From Streptomyces lydicus (GTDB lineage Bacteria > Actinomycetota > Actinomycetes > Streptomycetales > Streptomycetaceae), in assembly GCF_004125265.1 (NCBI RefSeq), contig NZ_RDTE01000003.1:7998001-8062000 (forward strand): 64,000 nt of DNA. The letters run 5' to 3'. A program made the position numbers and the translations under genes. The notes beneath the pieces were generated by a model. That model was not told the DNA's origin. It saw nothing but the letters and a program-made list of their open reading frames with translations, and did not search any database. This document shows positions 25,522 to 35,600 of the stretch, in pieces; position 1 is the stretch's first letter, and the number at the start of each line of letters is the position of its first letter.

Positions 25522-25800
25522 GCCGCCGGTGATCTTGGAGTCCGCGCCGACCGAGGGCTCGGTGACGGCCTCGGCCAGGAGGGCTTCGGCTCGGGTGTTG
25601 CAGCCGTCCTTGTCCTCGTCGATCCAGTGCTCGAACTTGGTGCGCTCATATCCGTCGCACACTTCAGCGGCCTGAGGGAGGGCTTCGACGCCGGCGTGGA
25701 GGCTGAGCGTCTTGGCAGCGTGTGCGGGGGTGGCTGTGGTGAGGGGCAGCAGGGCGAGGGCCGCGGCCACGAAGGCACGAGCAGCCGTCTTGTCCAGAGC
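25522..25800 (-). pseudogene. Secreted HNH endonuclease family protein, N-terminal remnant
   Basis: Translation shows a signal-peptide-like stretch (AAALALLPLTTATPAHA) followed by VEALPQAAEVCDGYERTKFE, then HWIDEDKDGCNTRAEALLAE and AVTEPSVGADSKITGG. This is the N-terminal part of Streptomyces secreted HNH (GmrSD C-terminal-like) proteins. The HNH core is lost; after ITGG the reading runs into unrelated sequence leading to the ALDH tail copy. Confidence 0.75.
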
Positions 25801-26015
25801 TGGCCTTCACGGCCGCAGGCCGTCCGCACAGCCTTGGGCGGTCAGGCTGCGCCGGGATCGAACCTGCCGCCAGTCAGGGGAGCGCGGCGTAGGCCAGCGT
25901 AGGTGCGGACGGTGACGCCGGGCTGGCCGGGGGTGCGACATGGGTCTGGGGAATGTAGCGGGACTTGCCTCGGCCCTCGCGGCGAACTGCGAGGGCCAAG
26001 GCCGGAGTTCGGGTA

Positions 26016-27118
26016 CTAGGGCGCGTATTGAGTCGTGATCACCGGGTGCTCCGGATGAGGTCTGTAACCCAGATCATCGAGGCGCGCAGGTGGAGGCCGG
26101 CGAGGAAGCTCCCTGGGGTCTTGTCGTAGCGAGTCGCTATGCCCCGCCATGCCTTCATCCTGTTGATCGCGCGTTCGACGGTGTTCCGTTCCTTGTAGAG
26201 CTCGGTGTCGTGGCTGACGGGCCTGCCGCCCCCGCTGCCCTTCTTCTTCCGGTTGGCGGCCTGGTCCTTCTTCTCCGGGATCACCGCCTTGATACGGCGT
26301 TTGCGCAGGTGGGCGCGGTTGCCGCGGGACGAGTAAGCCTTGTCTCCGGCGACCGTGCCGGGCCGGGTGCGGGGACGGCCGACAGGCCCGCGCACCCGCA
26401 CCCTCTTCAGGACGGGGATGAACTGCGGACTGTCCGCTGCCTGGCCCGCGGTCAGGATGACGCCAGTGGGCGGCACTTGCAGTCGGCGGCGAGGTGGACC
26501 TTGCTGGTTTGCCCGCCCCTGGAGCGTCCGAGGAGGGCGGCCTTCAGCCGGAGTTTGTGCCGCCGCCGGATGCGTCGTCGCTCTTCCCGCGCGGGGTCGC
26601 TTTCGGGCTCCTGCCCGCTTTGTTCTTCGAGGCCGCCCCTTTTGACCTGGCCTTCTCCTCCTCGGCGGCAGCTTTCTCCAGGGCGGTGACGACGTCCTCG
26701 CCGAGGTGTATCCCCGCCGCGTCATGGTGAGCCCGGGCGGTGGTGGAGTCGATGCTGACCAGCGACAGGTCCACATCACCACGCTTCGCGGCCTCCGCGA
26801 TCAGGCCCTCCAGCAGAGCCTCGAAGACACCGGCGTCACGCCACTGCCGGAAGCGGTTGTGGACGGTCGACCAGGCGCCGAACTCCGTCGGCATCTCCCG
26901 CCACTGCCCGCCCGTCTTGAACCGCCAGATCACGCCCTCGAACTGCTGCCGCAGCCGCGCGGGGTACGGGCCGTACTCGCCGATCGGCAGGTACGGCTCG
27001 ATGAACTCCCACTCAGGGTCGGTCAGTTGTACGCGCGTCACGTAAGACGGTCTATCGGACCGAACCCTGCCACGAAGGCACATCACACAGATTGATCACG
27101 ACTCGATACGCGCCCTAG
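26016..27118 (-). mobile_element. IS5-family (IS427-like) insertion sequence
   Basis: The element is about 1.1 kb. Its ends are near-perfect inverted repeats of about 25 bp, beginning TAGGGCGCGTAT(T/C)GAGTC with one mismatch among the first 24. CTAG lies at both boundaries (26016-26019 and 27115-27118), consistent with target duplication. The right CTAG is shared with the next element. Confidence 0.85.
26039..27086 (-). pseudogene. IS5-family transposase, multiply frameshifted
   Basis: The N-terminal frame (26544-27086) gives LTDPEWEFIEPYLP, FEGVIWRFKTGGQWREMP and SLVSIDSTTARAHHDAAG, with the first DDE Asp. A second frame continues RRHKLRLKAALLGRSRGGQT, then SKVHLAADCKCRPL. A third gives VILTAGQAADSPQF, VAGDKAYSSRGNRAHLR (second Asp) and YKERNTVERAINRMKAWRGI (Glu). 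One shift could be the programmed frameshift known in this family, but two shifts at these places argue for an inactive copy. Confidence 0.8.
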
Positions 27119-28521
27119 TACTGCAACGGTGTTTGTGCTGATGGTTGGGCAGTTCTATGGGCTGTGTCCGCGTCGTGTGTAGTGACTGATGCGGGCTTGG
27201 TGTTGTCGTTTTCGGCGCCAGTGTGACCAGTGCAGGATGTAGTCGACGGGGGTGGGTTGGCGGTCGGTGAGGCGGGTGATCAGGCGTCTGATCTCGGCGA
27301 GGCTGAGGTGGATGAGCTGGGAGGATCCGTTTCTGCTTTCCCGGCATCGAGGTCCCGGGCTCGCAGGACGGTCAGGCAGGCGTGGGCAGCGATGGCCAGG
27401 GTGATGTGGCGGTGCCAGCCTGGGTAGCGGCGGACTTGGTAGTCGTCCAGGCCGCACTCCTGCTTCGCCGTCTGGAAGCATTCTTCGACGGCCCACCGGC
27501 TGCCGGCGATATGGATCAACTCGTCCAAGGTGGCACCGGAGGGGCAGTAGGCGATGTAGTAGGAGAGCTCTTCGGGCCGGCGGACACTGCGACGTGCGAG
27601 GACCCAGTGGCGGCGGCCCTCGCGGTGCCAGGGACGGACCTCGACACGCGCCCAGTCGAACACCCGCGGTCCGTGGGCGCCGCGTCCGCAGGAGCGGCGT
27701 TTCCACTTCTGCCGTGGCAGACCGGTGAACAGGTCCTGAACCGGATGGTCCAGGGCCCAGCGGGTGACCACGGTGTCGTGGCGGGTGGTGGCCATGACGT
27801 GGAAGACATCGGCCTGCTCCAGTTCGGAGCGCCAGCCCTTGCTGAAGCCGTAGGCGGCATCGGCGGTCACCCACCGGAACGGGATCTTGTCCGCGATCGC
27901 ACGGCGGACCATCTTCTTGGCCATGACGACCTTGGTCTCGAAGCCGACCTCGTCGTCGATACCGGCCCGGCGGCATCTCTCGCGGTCGTCTGTCCAGGAT
28001 GCGGGCAGATACAGCCTGCGGTCGATCAGTGTCCGGCCGCCGCCGGCTGCATAGGCGAGGAACACTCCGACCTGGCAGTTCTCTGTGCGTCCGGCAGTCC
28101 CGGAGTACTGACGCTGGACACCTGCCGAACGGGTCCCTTTCTTGAGGAAGCCGGTGTCGTCCACGATGAGCACGGCTTCGCGGTCGCCGAGGTTCTCGAC
28201 GACGTAGTCGCGGACATCGTCGAGGACCTCATCGGCTTCCCACTCGATCCGGTTCAGCAGCCGATGGATACGGTCCGGAGCTGCATGACCGGCCTGTTCA
28301 GCCAGCGTCCAGCCGTTCTTCCGCTCCAGCGGAGCAATCAGCCCCCGCATATAGGCAAGCGCCGACTCCCGTGGCTCCGTCCTGGAAAACCGATGCACAA
28401 ACCGCTCATGCACAGCGTCCAGTTCACCGGCCCACACCCTGACATCAGCAAGGTCCCCACCCATGCTCAGACCAACGACCGGCCTGCCCAACTGTCACGG
28501 CAAACACCGTTGCAGTACTAG
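27115..28521 (-). mobile_element. IS701-family insertion sequence
   Basis: The element is about 1.4 kb, between CTAG tetranucleotides. Its ends are inverted repeats starting TACTGCAACGGTGTTTG, with a further match at GTTGGGCAG. It directly abuts the IS5-type element on the left and the IS481-type element on the right. Confidence 0.85.
27155..28461 (-). pseudogene. IS701-family transposase, late frameshift
   Basis: The main frame encodes about 393 residues with IS701/IS4-type DDE signatures: VLIVDDTGFLKKGTRSAGVQ, then RWVTADAAYGFSKGWR and GSRWAVEECFQTAKQECGLDDYQVRRYPGWHRHI. After AGKAET (near 27320) the in-frame end is anomalous (DPPSSSTSASPRSDA). A neighbouring frame supplies the normal C-terminus (LIHLSLAEIRRLITRLTDRQ, then HWRRKRQHQARISHYTRRG). 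One base has therefore been gained or lost. The catalytic triad is intact, so activity may persist. Start chosen at the second Met (GGDLADVRVWAGELDAVHER). Confidence 0.8.
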
Positions 28522-29501
28522 GTGTATTGACCTGGAGCGTTGTTCACACGGCTGATGGGTGGCTTGCCGCCGAGTGCGGTGTGGCTGCGGTGGTGGTTGT
28601 AGGTGTGGAGGAAGCCTGCGAGGGCTTCCGTGCGTTCGGTGTTGCTGGTGTAGGGGCGGCTGTAGGCCCATTCGTCGAGCAGGGTGCGGTTGAAGCGTTC
28701 CACTTTGCCGTTGGTCTGTGGCCGGTAGGGCCGGATGCGTTTGTGGGCGATGCCGACCGCGGTGAGGGTCCGCGTGAACAGCTTGGACTTGTAGCAGGAG
28801 CCGTTGTCGGTCAGGACGCGCTCGACGGTTATCCCGTGCGAGGCGAAGAAGGCTTGGGCCCGGCACCAGAAGGCGCTCGCGGTTTCCTTGCGTTCGTCGA
28901 CGAGGACTTCGCTGTAGGCCAGGCGGGAGTGGTCGTCGACGGCGGAGTGGATGTAGCTGTAGCCGATCACCGGCTTGCGGCCCTTGCGCTGGTCGGTGGT
29001 GGCCTGCTTGTTGTGGGCGCCCGCGGTCCTGCCGACCGTGCGCCAGCCGCCGCCGTCGGGGATGTTGCCGAGTTTCTTGATGTCGACGTGGATCATCTCG
29101 CCGGGCCGGGCTCGTTCGTAGCGGCGGATCGGCTCGCCGGTCGGCCGGTCGAGCCAGGCCAGCCGGTGCAGGCCACGGCGGGTCAGGACCCGATGGACGG
29201 TCGAGGCCGGCAGGCCCAGGATCGGGCCGATCCTGGCCGGACCCAGCTTGCGGGTTTGTCGCAGCGTGCAGACACGGTCTTCGAGGTCAGGGGCCGTGCG
29301 GTGTGGGGTCCTGTGCGGTCGGCTGGAGCGGTCTTGCAGGCCGACGTCGCCTTCTGCCAGCCACCGTCGCATCCACTTGTGGGCCGTGGGCCGCGATATG
29401 CCCATTTCGGCGGCGACGTGGGCCACGGGCCGTCCGCAGCGGACACGTTCGACCAGCAGCCGCCTGCCGTGAATGGTCAGCCGGGCATTACGGTGGGACA
29501 C
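28518..29501 (-). CDS. IS481-family transposase
   Basis: The 327-residue protein is complete. An N-terminal helix-turn-helix (VAHVAAEMGISRPTAHKWMR, then RWLAEGDVGLQDRSSRP) is followed by the rve/DDE integrase core: MIHVDIKKLGNIP, YSYIHSAVDDHSRLAYSEV (second Asp) and RVLTDNGSCYKS, then RPYRPQTNGKVERFNRTLLDEW with the catalytic Glu. I chose the GTG giving MSHRNARLTIHGRRLL as start. Its TAG stop lies in the CTAG at the element end. It appears intact and potentially mobile. Confidence 0.9.
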   Translation of the reverse strand: MSHRNARLTIHGRRLLVERVRCGRPVAHVAAEMGISRPTAHKWMRRWLAEGDVGLQDRSSRPHRTPHRTAPDLEDRVCTLRQTRKLGPARIGPILGLPASTVHRVLTRRGLHRLAWLDRPTGEPIRRYERARPGEMIHVDIKKLGNIPDGGGWRTVGRTAGAHNKQATTDQRKGRKPVIGYSYIHSAVDDHSRLAYSEVLVDERKETASAFWCRAQAFFASHGITVERVLTDNGSCYKSKLFTRTLTAVGIAHKRIRPYRPQTNGKVERFNRTLLDEWAYSRPYTSNTERTEALAGFLHTYNHHRSHTALGGKPPISRVNNAPGQYT

Positions 29502-29606
29502 GAAGACCTCCGTGTGGTGAAGCGTAGACACCTCCACCACATCGGAGGTCTTCGCCGTTGATCAAGCCGGGCGGCTGTTAACAACGCTCGTGATCAATAC
29601 ACCTAG
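28518..29606 (-). mobile_element. IS481-family insertion sequence
   Basis: The element is about 1.09 kb, bounded by CTAG at 28518-28521 and 29603-29606. Its inverted repeats begin GTGTATTGA(C/T)C and share GAGCGTTGTT. The right CTAG also supplies the TAG stop codon of the adjoining immunity gene. Confidence 0.85.
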
Positions 29607-29980
29607 TGGCCCAGGACGCGAAGTGCTTCCTGCGCCGCGGTCACTACACCGCTCCACAGTGGTGATTGCAGGAACGCGATGTCGTCGGCGTCTCGGCCGA
29701 TGGCGTCCAGGATTTCGTCGAGCCGGTCGGCGAGGCACTGCATCACTTCGACCTCGGCAGCGTCAGCCAGCGTTTGCCCCAGTGCGGCGGCGGGGTTATC
29801 GAGGACCGTGGTGTCGTCGTAGAGAGTGTTGACGTTCAGCGTGAAGTCGTCGAAGAAGTCGGCGTGCGGGTAGATCCGATCGATCCAGACTCGCTGCTGG
29901 TAGTCGGAATCCGATAGCGCTTTCACTGCCGAGATGATCTCTTGTCGCATCTCCGGAAATTTCACGATGTCGCCGCTCAC
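29603..29980 (-). CDS. Immunity protein candidate for the adjacent toxin
   Basis: The 125-residue acidic protein reads MSGDIVKFPEMRQEIISAVK, then YQQRVWIDRIYPHADFFDDF, TLYDDTTVLDNPAAALGQTL and GVVTAAQEALRVLG. It resembles the SCO4402-like group of small acidic proteins found beside polymorphic toxins. The GTG start overlaps the toxin stop as GTGA, so the two are coupled, the usual toxin-immunity order. Its stop codon comes from the CTAG at the IS481 junction, so the original C-terminus may have been altered. Confidence 0.7.
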   Translation of the reverse strand: MSGDIVKFPEMRQEIISAVKALSDSDYQQRVWIDRIYPHADFFDDFTLNVNTLYDDTTVLDNPAAALGQTLADAAEVEVMQCLADRLDEILDAIGRDADDIAFLQSPLWSGVVTAAQEALRVLGH

Positions 29981-31370
29981 GGTTTGTTCCATTCCTTCCA
30001 CTTGATCCACTCGGTCACGGGGATGTGAGCTTCGCGGGCGTTCTCCTTGATGGAGCCCGCGATGGGCTTCCCGCTCCTGCCGATGATTTTACCCCCAGAG
30101 TTGATCACCACGTGATCAACCTGCTGATACACCTGCGAGTTCGAGGTTTCTCCCTTGTCGATGCGGACGCCGTTACCCTTACCGTCATTCCATCGGTACC
30201 CAACCCCCTTGTTGTTGAACGTTTCGTACCCCTTCAGTGAGTCCGGTACCTTCCGGTAAGCCTCGCGGCTCATCCAGCCGTCGATCTTTCCGGTGGCCTT
30301 TTCCACCTTCATGGCCTCGGTCAGTTCTTCGGCCTTGATGGCTGCCTTTCCTGCTTTCATCCAGCGAAGGAGGATTACCGACCCAATAAGACGTTCGGAG
30401 CCGGACATCTTTTCTCCGGTCACCGAATTCGTGCCGGTGATCGCCTCTGCTATGCCCTTGACGTCGCCGACCCCGGGTAGGAGGTCGAGCGCAGCGGACA
30501 CAATTTGCTGCACCACCTTGTTCTCTTCGGGTGTCGTGTGCCCGCGAAAAGGTCACCGCTGAGGTCAAGATCCTTGAAGGCGTTCAGGGCTCCGGAGGCG
30601 ATCTCAGATTTGAGTGCTTTGAGGGTCTTGTTCATGCCGGCTACAGCAGCGTTGGCCTGGTCTATGCCGGCATTGGCCCGGTCGAGCGCCGCATTGATCC
30701 CGTCGAGGGCGCGATTCATCTGTGCGACGCCCTCATTCATCTCATTGATGCTGCGATTCATCTCGGCTACGGCTGAATTCAATCCGTCCAGGGCGCTGTC
30801 CATCTGGTTGAAGCCGGAGTTCATCTTTTTGAACGCCGCATCGATTTCGGGATCCGACATGAGTTCGTTAACGTCATTAAGCAGGATCGCGAGGTAGCGG
30901 GTAACCTCAACTACGGCGTGGAGGTATTCTTTCCCCTTCTCCACCTCTCGCTGAATGGCGGGCCAGTCTTTCTTTGCGGCTGCCAGCTCCGAGGCCAGAC
31001 TTCTGAGGAACTCCTCTTGTGTCTTTTGGTCTACCACTTTGGCCTTATCGGCCTGGGCTTTCTTGAGCCAGGAGGCCTTCTCTATCTCCTTTTTTAAGTT
31101 GACGAGAAGGTCCCCGGACTCCGCATCCCAATCGTGCTCTGCTGCATAGAACATGACGAGGGCGATTGCGGCGCCCGCCCGGGTGGTGGCGTACTGCTTG
31201 GCGCACTTCAACTTTTCCGCGAGCGGTAGATTCTCGCATTGAGGTATCAGTAGTGCCGGAGCTGCGTGTGGTGGGGTCGGAGAAGCCCAGGCGACCCCCA
31301 TCCCTCCGGTGAGAAAAACTGACAACGTCAGAATTAACGCTGCAATCCTGGTTTTACGGTGATGGTTCAT
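29977..31370 (-). pseudogene. Secreted polymorphic toxin, one frameshift
   Basis: The first frame (31370 to about 30530) has a signal peptide (RIAALILTLSVFLTGGMGVAWA), an alpha-helical region, and about 11 consecutive heptads at residues 183-259 (MNRSINE, MNEGVAQ, MNRALDG and similar). It ends normally at KDLDLSGDLFAG. The next frame resumes HTTPEENKVVQQIVSAALDL, then LPGVGDVKGIAEAITGTNSV, a pre-toxin module, and a C-terminal toxin domain (GYRWNDGKGNGVRIDKG, VDHVVINSGGKIIG, AHIPVTEWIKWKEWNKP). One missing G in GCGGG(G)CAC near 30527 explains the split. The intact product would be about 460 residues. The toxin domain looks like a small RNase-type effector, family not certain. Codons are more AT-rich than the host's. 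Confidence 0.75.
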
Positions 31371-32156
31371 GATTCCTGGCAAGAGTGAGACAGCGGGAAG
31401 GCGGAGCGGAGTGGCCGGTTGCCCTGGTGCTGGGCAGCAGTCGATGCCTTCCAGGCGTAGATGCGCCGGGAAGGGCTCTGTCGACTAGATGCGGCGCAGG
31501 AAGCCCGAAAGCGCCTGCCCGTGACCATATCTGCTCATTGCGAGGAGTGATCGCTGTTTTCCGGATAATCAGGCATAGTGGCTGATTGATTCTGTTCGGT
31601 CAGGGCAGGCCGGGGCGGACGGTCCGGTGGGTTGAGGCGGCGGTCCCCGTCATGCCCTCGCCCTTCAGCCACGAAGGGCGGGGCAGCCGAGGGTGCCGGA
31701 AGCCAGTGGCGCGTGCCGTTCAGCCGGGAGAGCACGTGAGTCGTTTAGCGCCCCGCTGAACATCCGCGGCTCACTTCTGCCTGTGTGGAGAGCACCCGGT
31801 CGGGCTCTCGAGGACGACACGCCACGGCGGCCCATCTCCGCCCGAGAGAGGAGCAGGACCACGAGGAGCCCGATCCGGACGCCCGGGGCCAACCCCGCGT
31901 ACGCGAGCATGTGTTGACGCGGCCAGCGAGTGGCTGGACGCGGGCTGCCGGAGAGGAACTCGCGTGGACAAGCCTCCGGATGTGTCCGCTCGATCGCGCC
32001 GTGTGGCCGATGCGCTTTCCGGGCCTCGGCCGGACGGTCGGATCAAGTGCACTCCGGCGAAGAGATCGTTGTTCGTAGAGGGCGCGCAGCTGGCGTGCGC
32101 GCATCTTTACGCACTGGGCGGGGCTCAACCGCGGTTGGCCCAGGTTCCGTTAGCCG
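31371..32156. other. Long intergenic stretch, no gene recognised
   Basis: Several short frames exist on both strands, but none shows a family signature, codon bias or ribosome binding site that I can support. The only notable item is the large palindrome immediately to its right. Confidence 0.5.
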
Positions 32157-32210
32157 GGCGTCAATATGTTCCTGGCGACCACTCACGGTCGCCAGGAACA
32201 TATTGACGCC
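32157..32210. repeat. 24-bp perfect inverted repeat with 6-base loop
   Basis: Two perfectly complementary 24-base arms (32157-32180 and 32187-32210) flank ACTCAC. The arm starts GGCGTCAATATGTTCC and is AT-richer than its surroundings. It lies 53 bp past the stop of the small secreted protein gene and could be that gene's terminator, although it lacks a typical GC-only stem. Confidence 0.9.
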
Positions 32211-32263
32211 GCCCCGCCGAACACTTCGGCGGGGCGATGCGATCACAGTGGAATCGAATGGGC

Positions 32264-32467
32264 TCAGGCTCGCTCTCGCACCTCGGTGCCGTCGTACGTC
32301 CCGCCGACGCAGGTGCCTAGCCCGGGCTCGATCTGCCAAACTTGCCCGCCTCCGTCCAGGCACTGTCGGGGGAAGATCCAAGCGTCCGCGTTGGCGAATC
32401 CCGCGCTTCCGAGCGTGAGAGCAGCGGTCCCGGCGCACAAGGCAACCGTTGTAAGGGCACGATGCAT
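32264..32467 (-). CDS. Small secreted protein
   Basis: The 67-residue product has a Sec signal peptide (ALTTVALCAGTAALTLGSAG, then FANA with likely cleavage at ANA-DA). The mature peptide is about 40 residues (WIFPRQCLDGGGQVWQIEPG, then LGTCVGGTYDGTEV) with two Cys that could form one disulfide. GAGG precedes the ATG. Similar short secreted peptides occur in many Streptomyces; function unknown. Confidence 0.7.
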   Translation of the reverse strand: MHRALTTVALCAGTAALTLGSAGFANADAWIFPRQCLDGGGQVWQIEPGLGTCVGGTYDGTEVRERA

Positions 32468-32676
32468 GGGGACATCCTCGGGTCGAATCGGCACCCATCC
32501 GTTGAAGGTGCGCCGCATCTGCGCCGTGTGTGCTTCCTGTGCGCCCCCTGCGTGTCTCGACTTTTCCTGTGGTGTGACCCCTTCCACTCGTATCTTGATC
32601 TGTTCCTCTCGGCCCGAGAGCGGACCACGACCTTTAACAGGTCGGAGCTAGCAGCCAGTTCAGCCAAGGGGAAGAC

Positions 32677-35600
32677 GTGGACGAGCACGTGGGACCTGTA
32701 CGCCGCCGGGCGGTGGAGGTCTGCGCGCAGCAGTGGTCCGATGCGCTGATCGACTTCGGTCCGTACAACACTCTGCTGCACTTCAAGGACACGAAGCGGG
32801 CGACGTTGGACGTCACCGATGCGGCGCCGCAGGCACTGACCTCGCTACTGAACGGCCGCACAACCCGTCTGGCCAGCCTTTTCCCGGCCTCTGCGGATCA
32901 CAAAGCGGCGTGGGCGCGAGCGCGTGGTCTCCGCCGCAAGATGGTCGAGTTGGCGGAGGAACAAGGCATTGAGGCCGGTCGCCTGGCACTGGGCCTGGTG
33001 GGTGTCGAGCCCCCAACTACGCGTGGCAGCCGGCCGCTCGCAGCTCTGCGTGCTCCCCTTCTCCTTCAGCCGCTGACCATTGAACCACGCACCGCGACGG
33101 AGAACGACTTCGTTCTTGAAGCGGCGGGCGAAGCCGAGATCAACCCGGTTCTGCTCTACGCCCTGAGCCGCCAGTACGGCCTGGACGGTGACCTCGAGGC
33201 ACTCACCGACAAGATCACGAACGCGGTCGACGAGTGCGCGGATCTCGATGACCGTACGCGTTGCGCCTATGAGGTGCTGCAGACGGCCTGCACGCGTAGC
33301 AATCTCACCGTCGTACTTGAAGAGCGCGTGGTAGCCGGCGTCTTCAGCTTCGACCGGCTTCCCATGGTCAATGACCTCGCCCAGTCGGTCGACCTATTGG
33401 CGAGCCACCCGGTGGTAGCGGCCCTTGCTAACGACAAGGAAGCCGAACGCGCCTTGCGTGTAGACGCAGTTCCCCGCGGTCCCTCCGGCGCGGACGCCAT
33501 CACACCCCGGTCGGAGTACCTGGTCCGGGACGCTGATGGCTCTCAACACAGGGCCATCAGCGCCGCACTGGCCGGCGCCCACCTGGTCATCGAGGGGCCG
33601 CCAGGCACGGGCAAGAGCCAGACCATCGCCAACCTGATCGCCGCCTTCGCGGCACTGGGTAAACGCACGCTCTTCGTCGCCGAGAAGCGTGCCGCGATCG
33701 AAGCGGTGACCGACAACCTTGCCGAAGTTGACCTCGATGGGCTGGTCTTCGACCTGCACGGCAACAAACTCAGTCGCCGACAGACCGCCCAGCAGCTGTA
33801 CGAGGCCCTGGAACGCGCCGGACAAGAACCCCCACCCCGCCCTGACGATCTCCACAGAAGTCTTGAAGGCCATCGACAGCAGGCACTGCAGCACGTCCAG
33901 GAGTTTCACCAGCCTCTGGAGCCCTGGGAGATCAGCCCGCACCAATTGCTCACGCATCTCATGGCCAGCCCCCGCGAGCAGCACACCCGACTGCGATTGC
34001 GCGACAGCGACCTGCACAGCCTCCACGGCGATCAGCTTATCCAGACCGCAAATGACCTCCGCGCGCTCGTGGCCAAGAACGGCCTCCTGGTGCGGCGTGG
34101 CTCATCCCCCTGGTCTCACCTGCCGGTTCGCTCCGACAGCGAACTGCATTCCGTCGTAGCCAGCCTCGACCAGCTCACCGGCCGTGCCCTGACAGACGCC
34201 CGATGCACCGTCGAGAAGCTGGTGGACACTGCGGGGCTGCGGCGGGCCGACGACGTCCAAGGATGGCAATCCCTTCTCACACTGCTGCACGACGTCACCA
34301 CCACGCTCAGCCGCTTCGAGGCATCCGTCTTCGACTCTGACCTGAACAACATGATCGCCGCGACAGCCGACCGCGCCTGGCGCAAGGAGCACGCACTCAA
34401 AGTCGGTTGGTGGCAACGTCGAAAACTGACAGGAAGAGCACGGGGACTGGCCAAGGACGGCTGCCGTACCCGCTCCTTGCTGCACGCGGCACTCATGGAC
34501 GCTGCCGATCAGAAGACCCAGTGGCAGGAACAGGCCGCTGCTGGCGACAGCAGTCCGTGGGCTGTTCCCGGCCTGTCCTCCGCCGTCGCCTCCTTCACAG
34601 AAGCACGCAATCAGCTTGCCGCGATAGCCCTGTGCGTGGACTGGCACGGATGGGAGAACACCTCCACCGGCGAAGTAGACCGGTTCATCCAGAGTCTTGA
34701 CCAAGACCGAGAGACGCTGCTGCGGATGCCCGAGTTAAACCAGCTCACCGACCGCCTGGAGTCAGCCGGGCTCGGCCACCTGCTAGACGAGCTCGCCGAA
34801 ATGGGCACCACGCCGGACAGCGCCGTAGGAACCCTGAACCACCTCTGGTGGGCCTCCGTCCTCGACGAGGCCCGCATGCAACAGCCCTACCTGCGCTCCT
34901 TCACCGGAACCGAGCACGACCACACGATCCAACAGTTCCAACGCCTCGACCGCACCCACCGCGACCTCAACCCTGCCCGCATCCGCTACCAAGTCGCCAC
35001 CCGCCTGCGGAAAGCCCGCGACACCCACCCCGACCAGAACACCCTCGTCCGCACCCAGGCACACCGCAAATCCCGGCACCTGGCCCTGCGCAGACTCGTT
35101 GAGAAAGCGCCGGATGTCCTCATGGCCGCCAAACCGTGCTGGGCCATGTCCCCACTCGTCGTCAGCCGCGTCCTTCCCGCCACCCGGCTCTTCGACGTCG
35201 TCATCTTCGACGAAGCCAGCCAGGTCCTCCCGCACGACGCCATCACATCCATCATGCGCGCCCGCCAGGTCATCGTCGCCGGTGACCCGCACCAGCTCCC
35301 CCCGACGACCTTCTTCCAGAAACTTCTCAGCGGCGCAGAAGAAAACACCGATGACGAGGACTCCGGCGGCGCCGCACCCGATGCCTTTGAGTCCCTCCTC
35401 GACATGCTCTGTAGCCGGCTGCCCGTCCACACCCTCAAATGGCACTACCGCAGCCGCGATGAACGCCTCATCGCCTTCGCCAACCACACCATCTACAACG
35501 ACAGACTCGTCACCTTCCCGGGCACCACCCAGGCCAGCCCGCTACGCCTGGACATCGTCGACGCCCAGGTACGCCCCGGCCAGTCCGGCTCGTCGGACGA

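Noticed and set aside
26039..27086. IS5-type transposase as a functional programmed-frameshift gene
   Set aside because: Two frame changes are needed, one in a place not known for programmed slippage, so it was called a pseudogene.
31371..32156. Short frames on both strands as small genes
   Set aside because: No ribosome binding site, codon bias or protein-like sequence was convincing.
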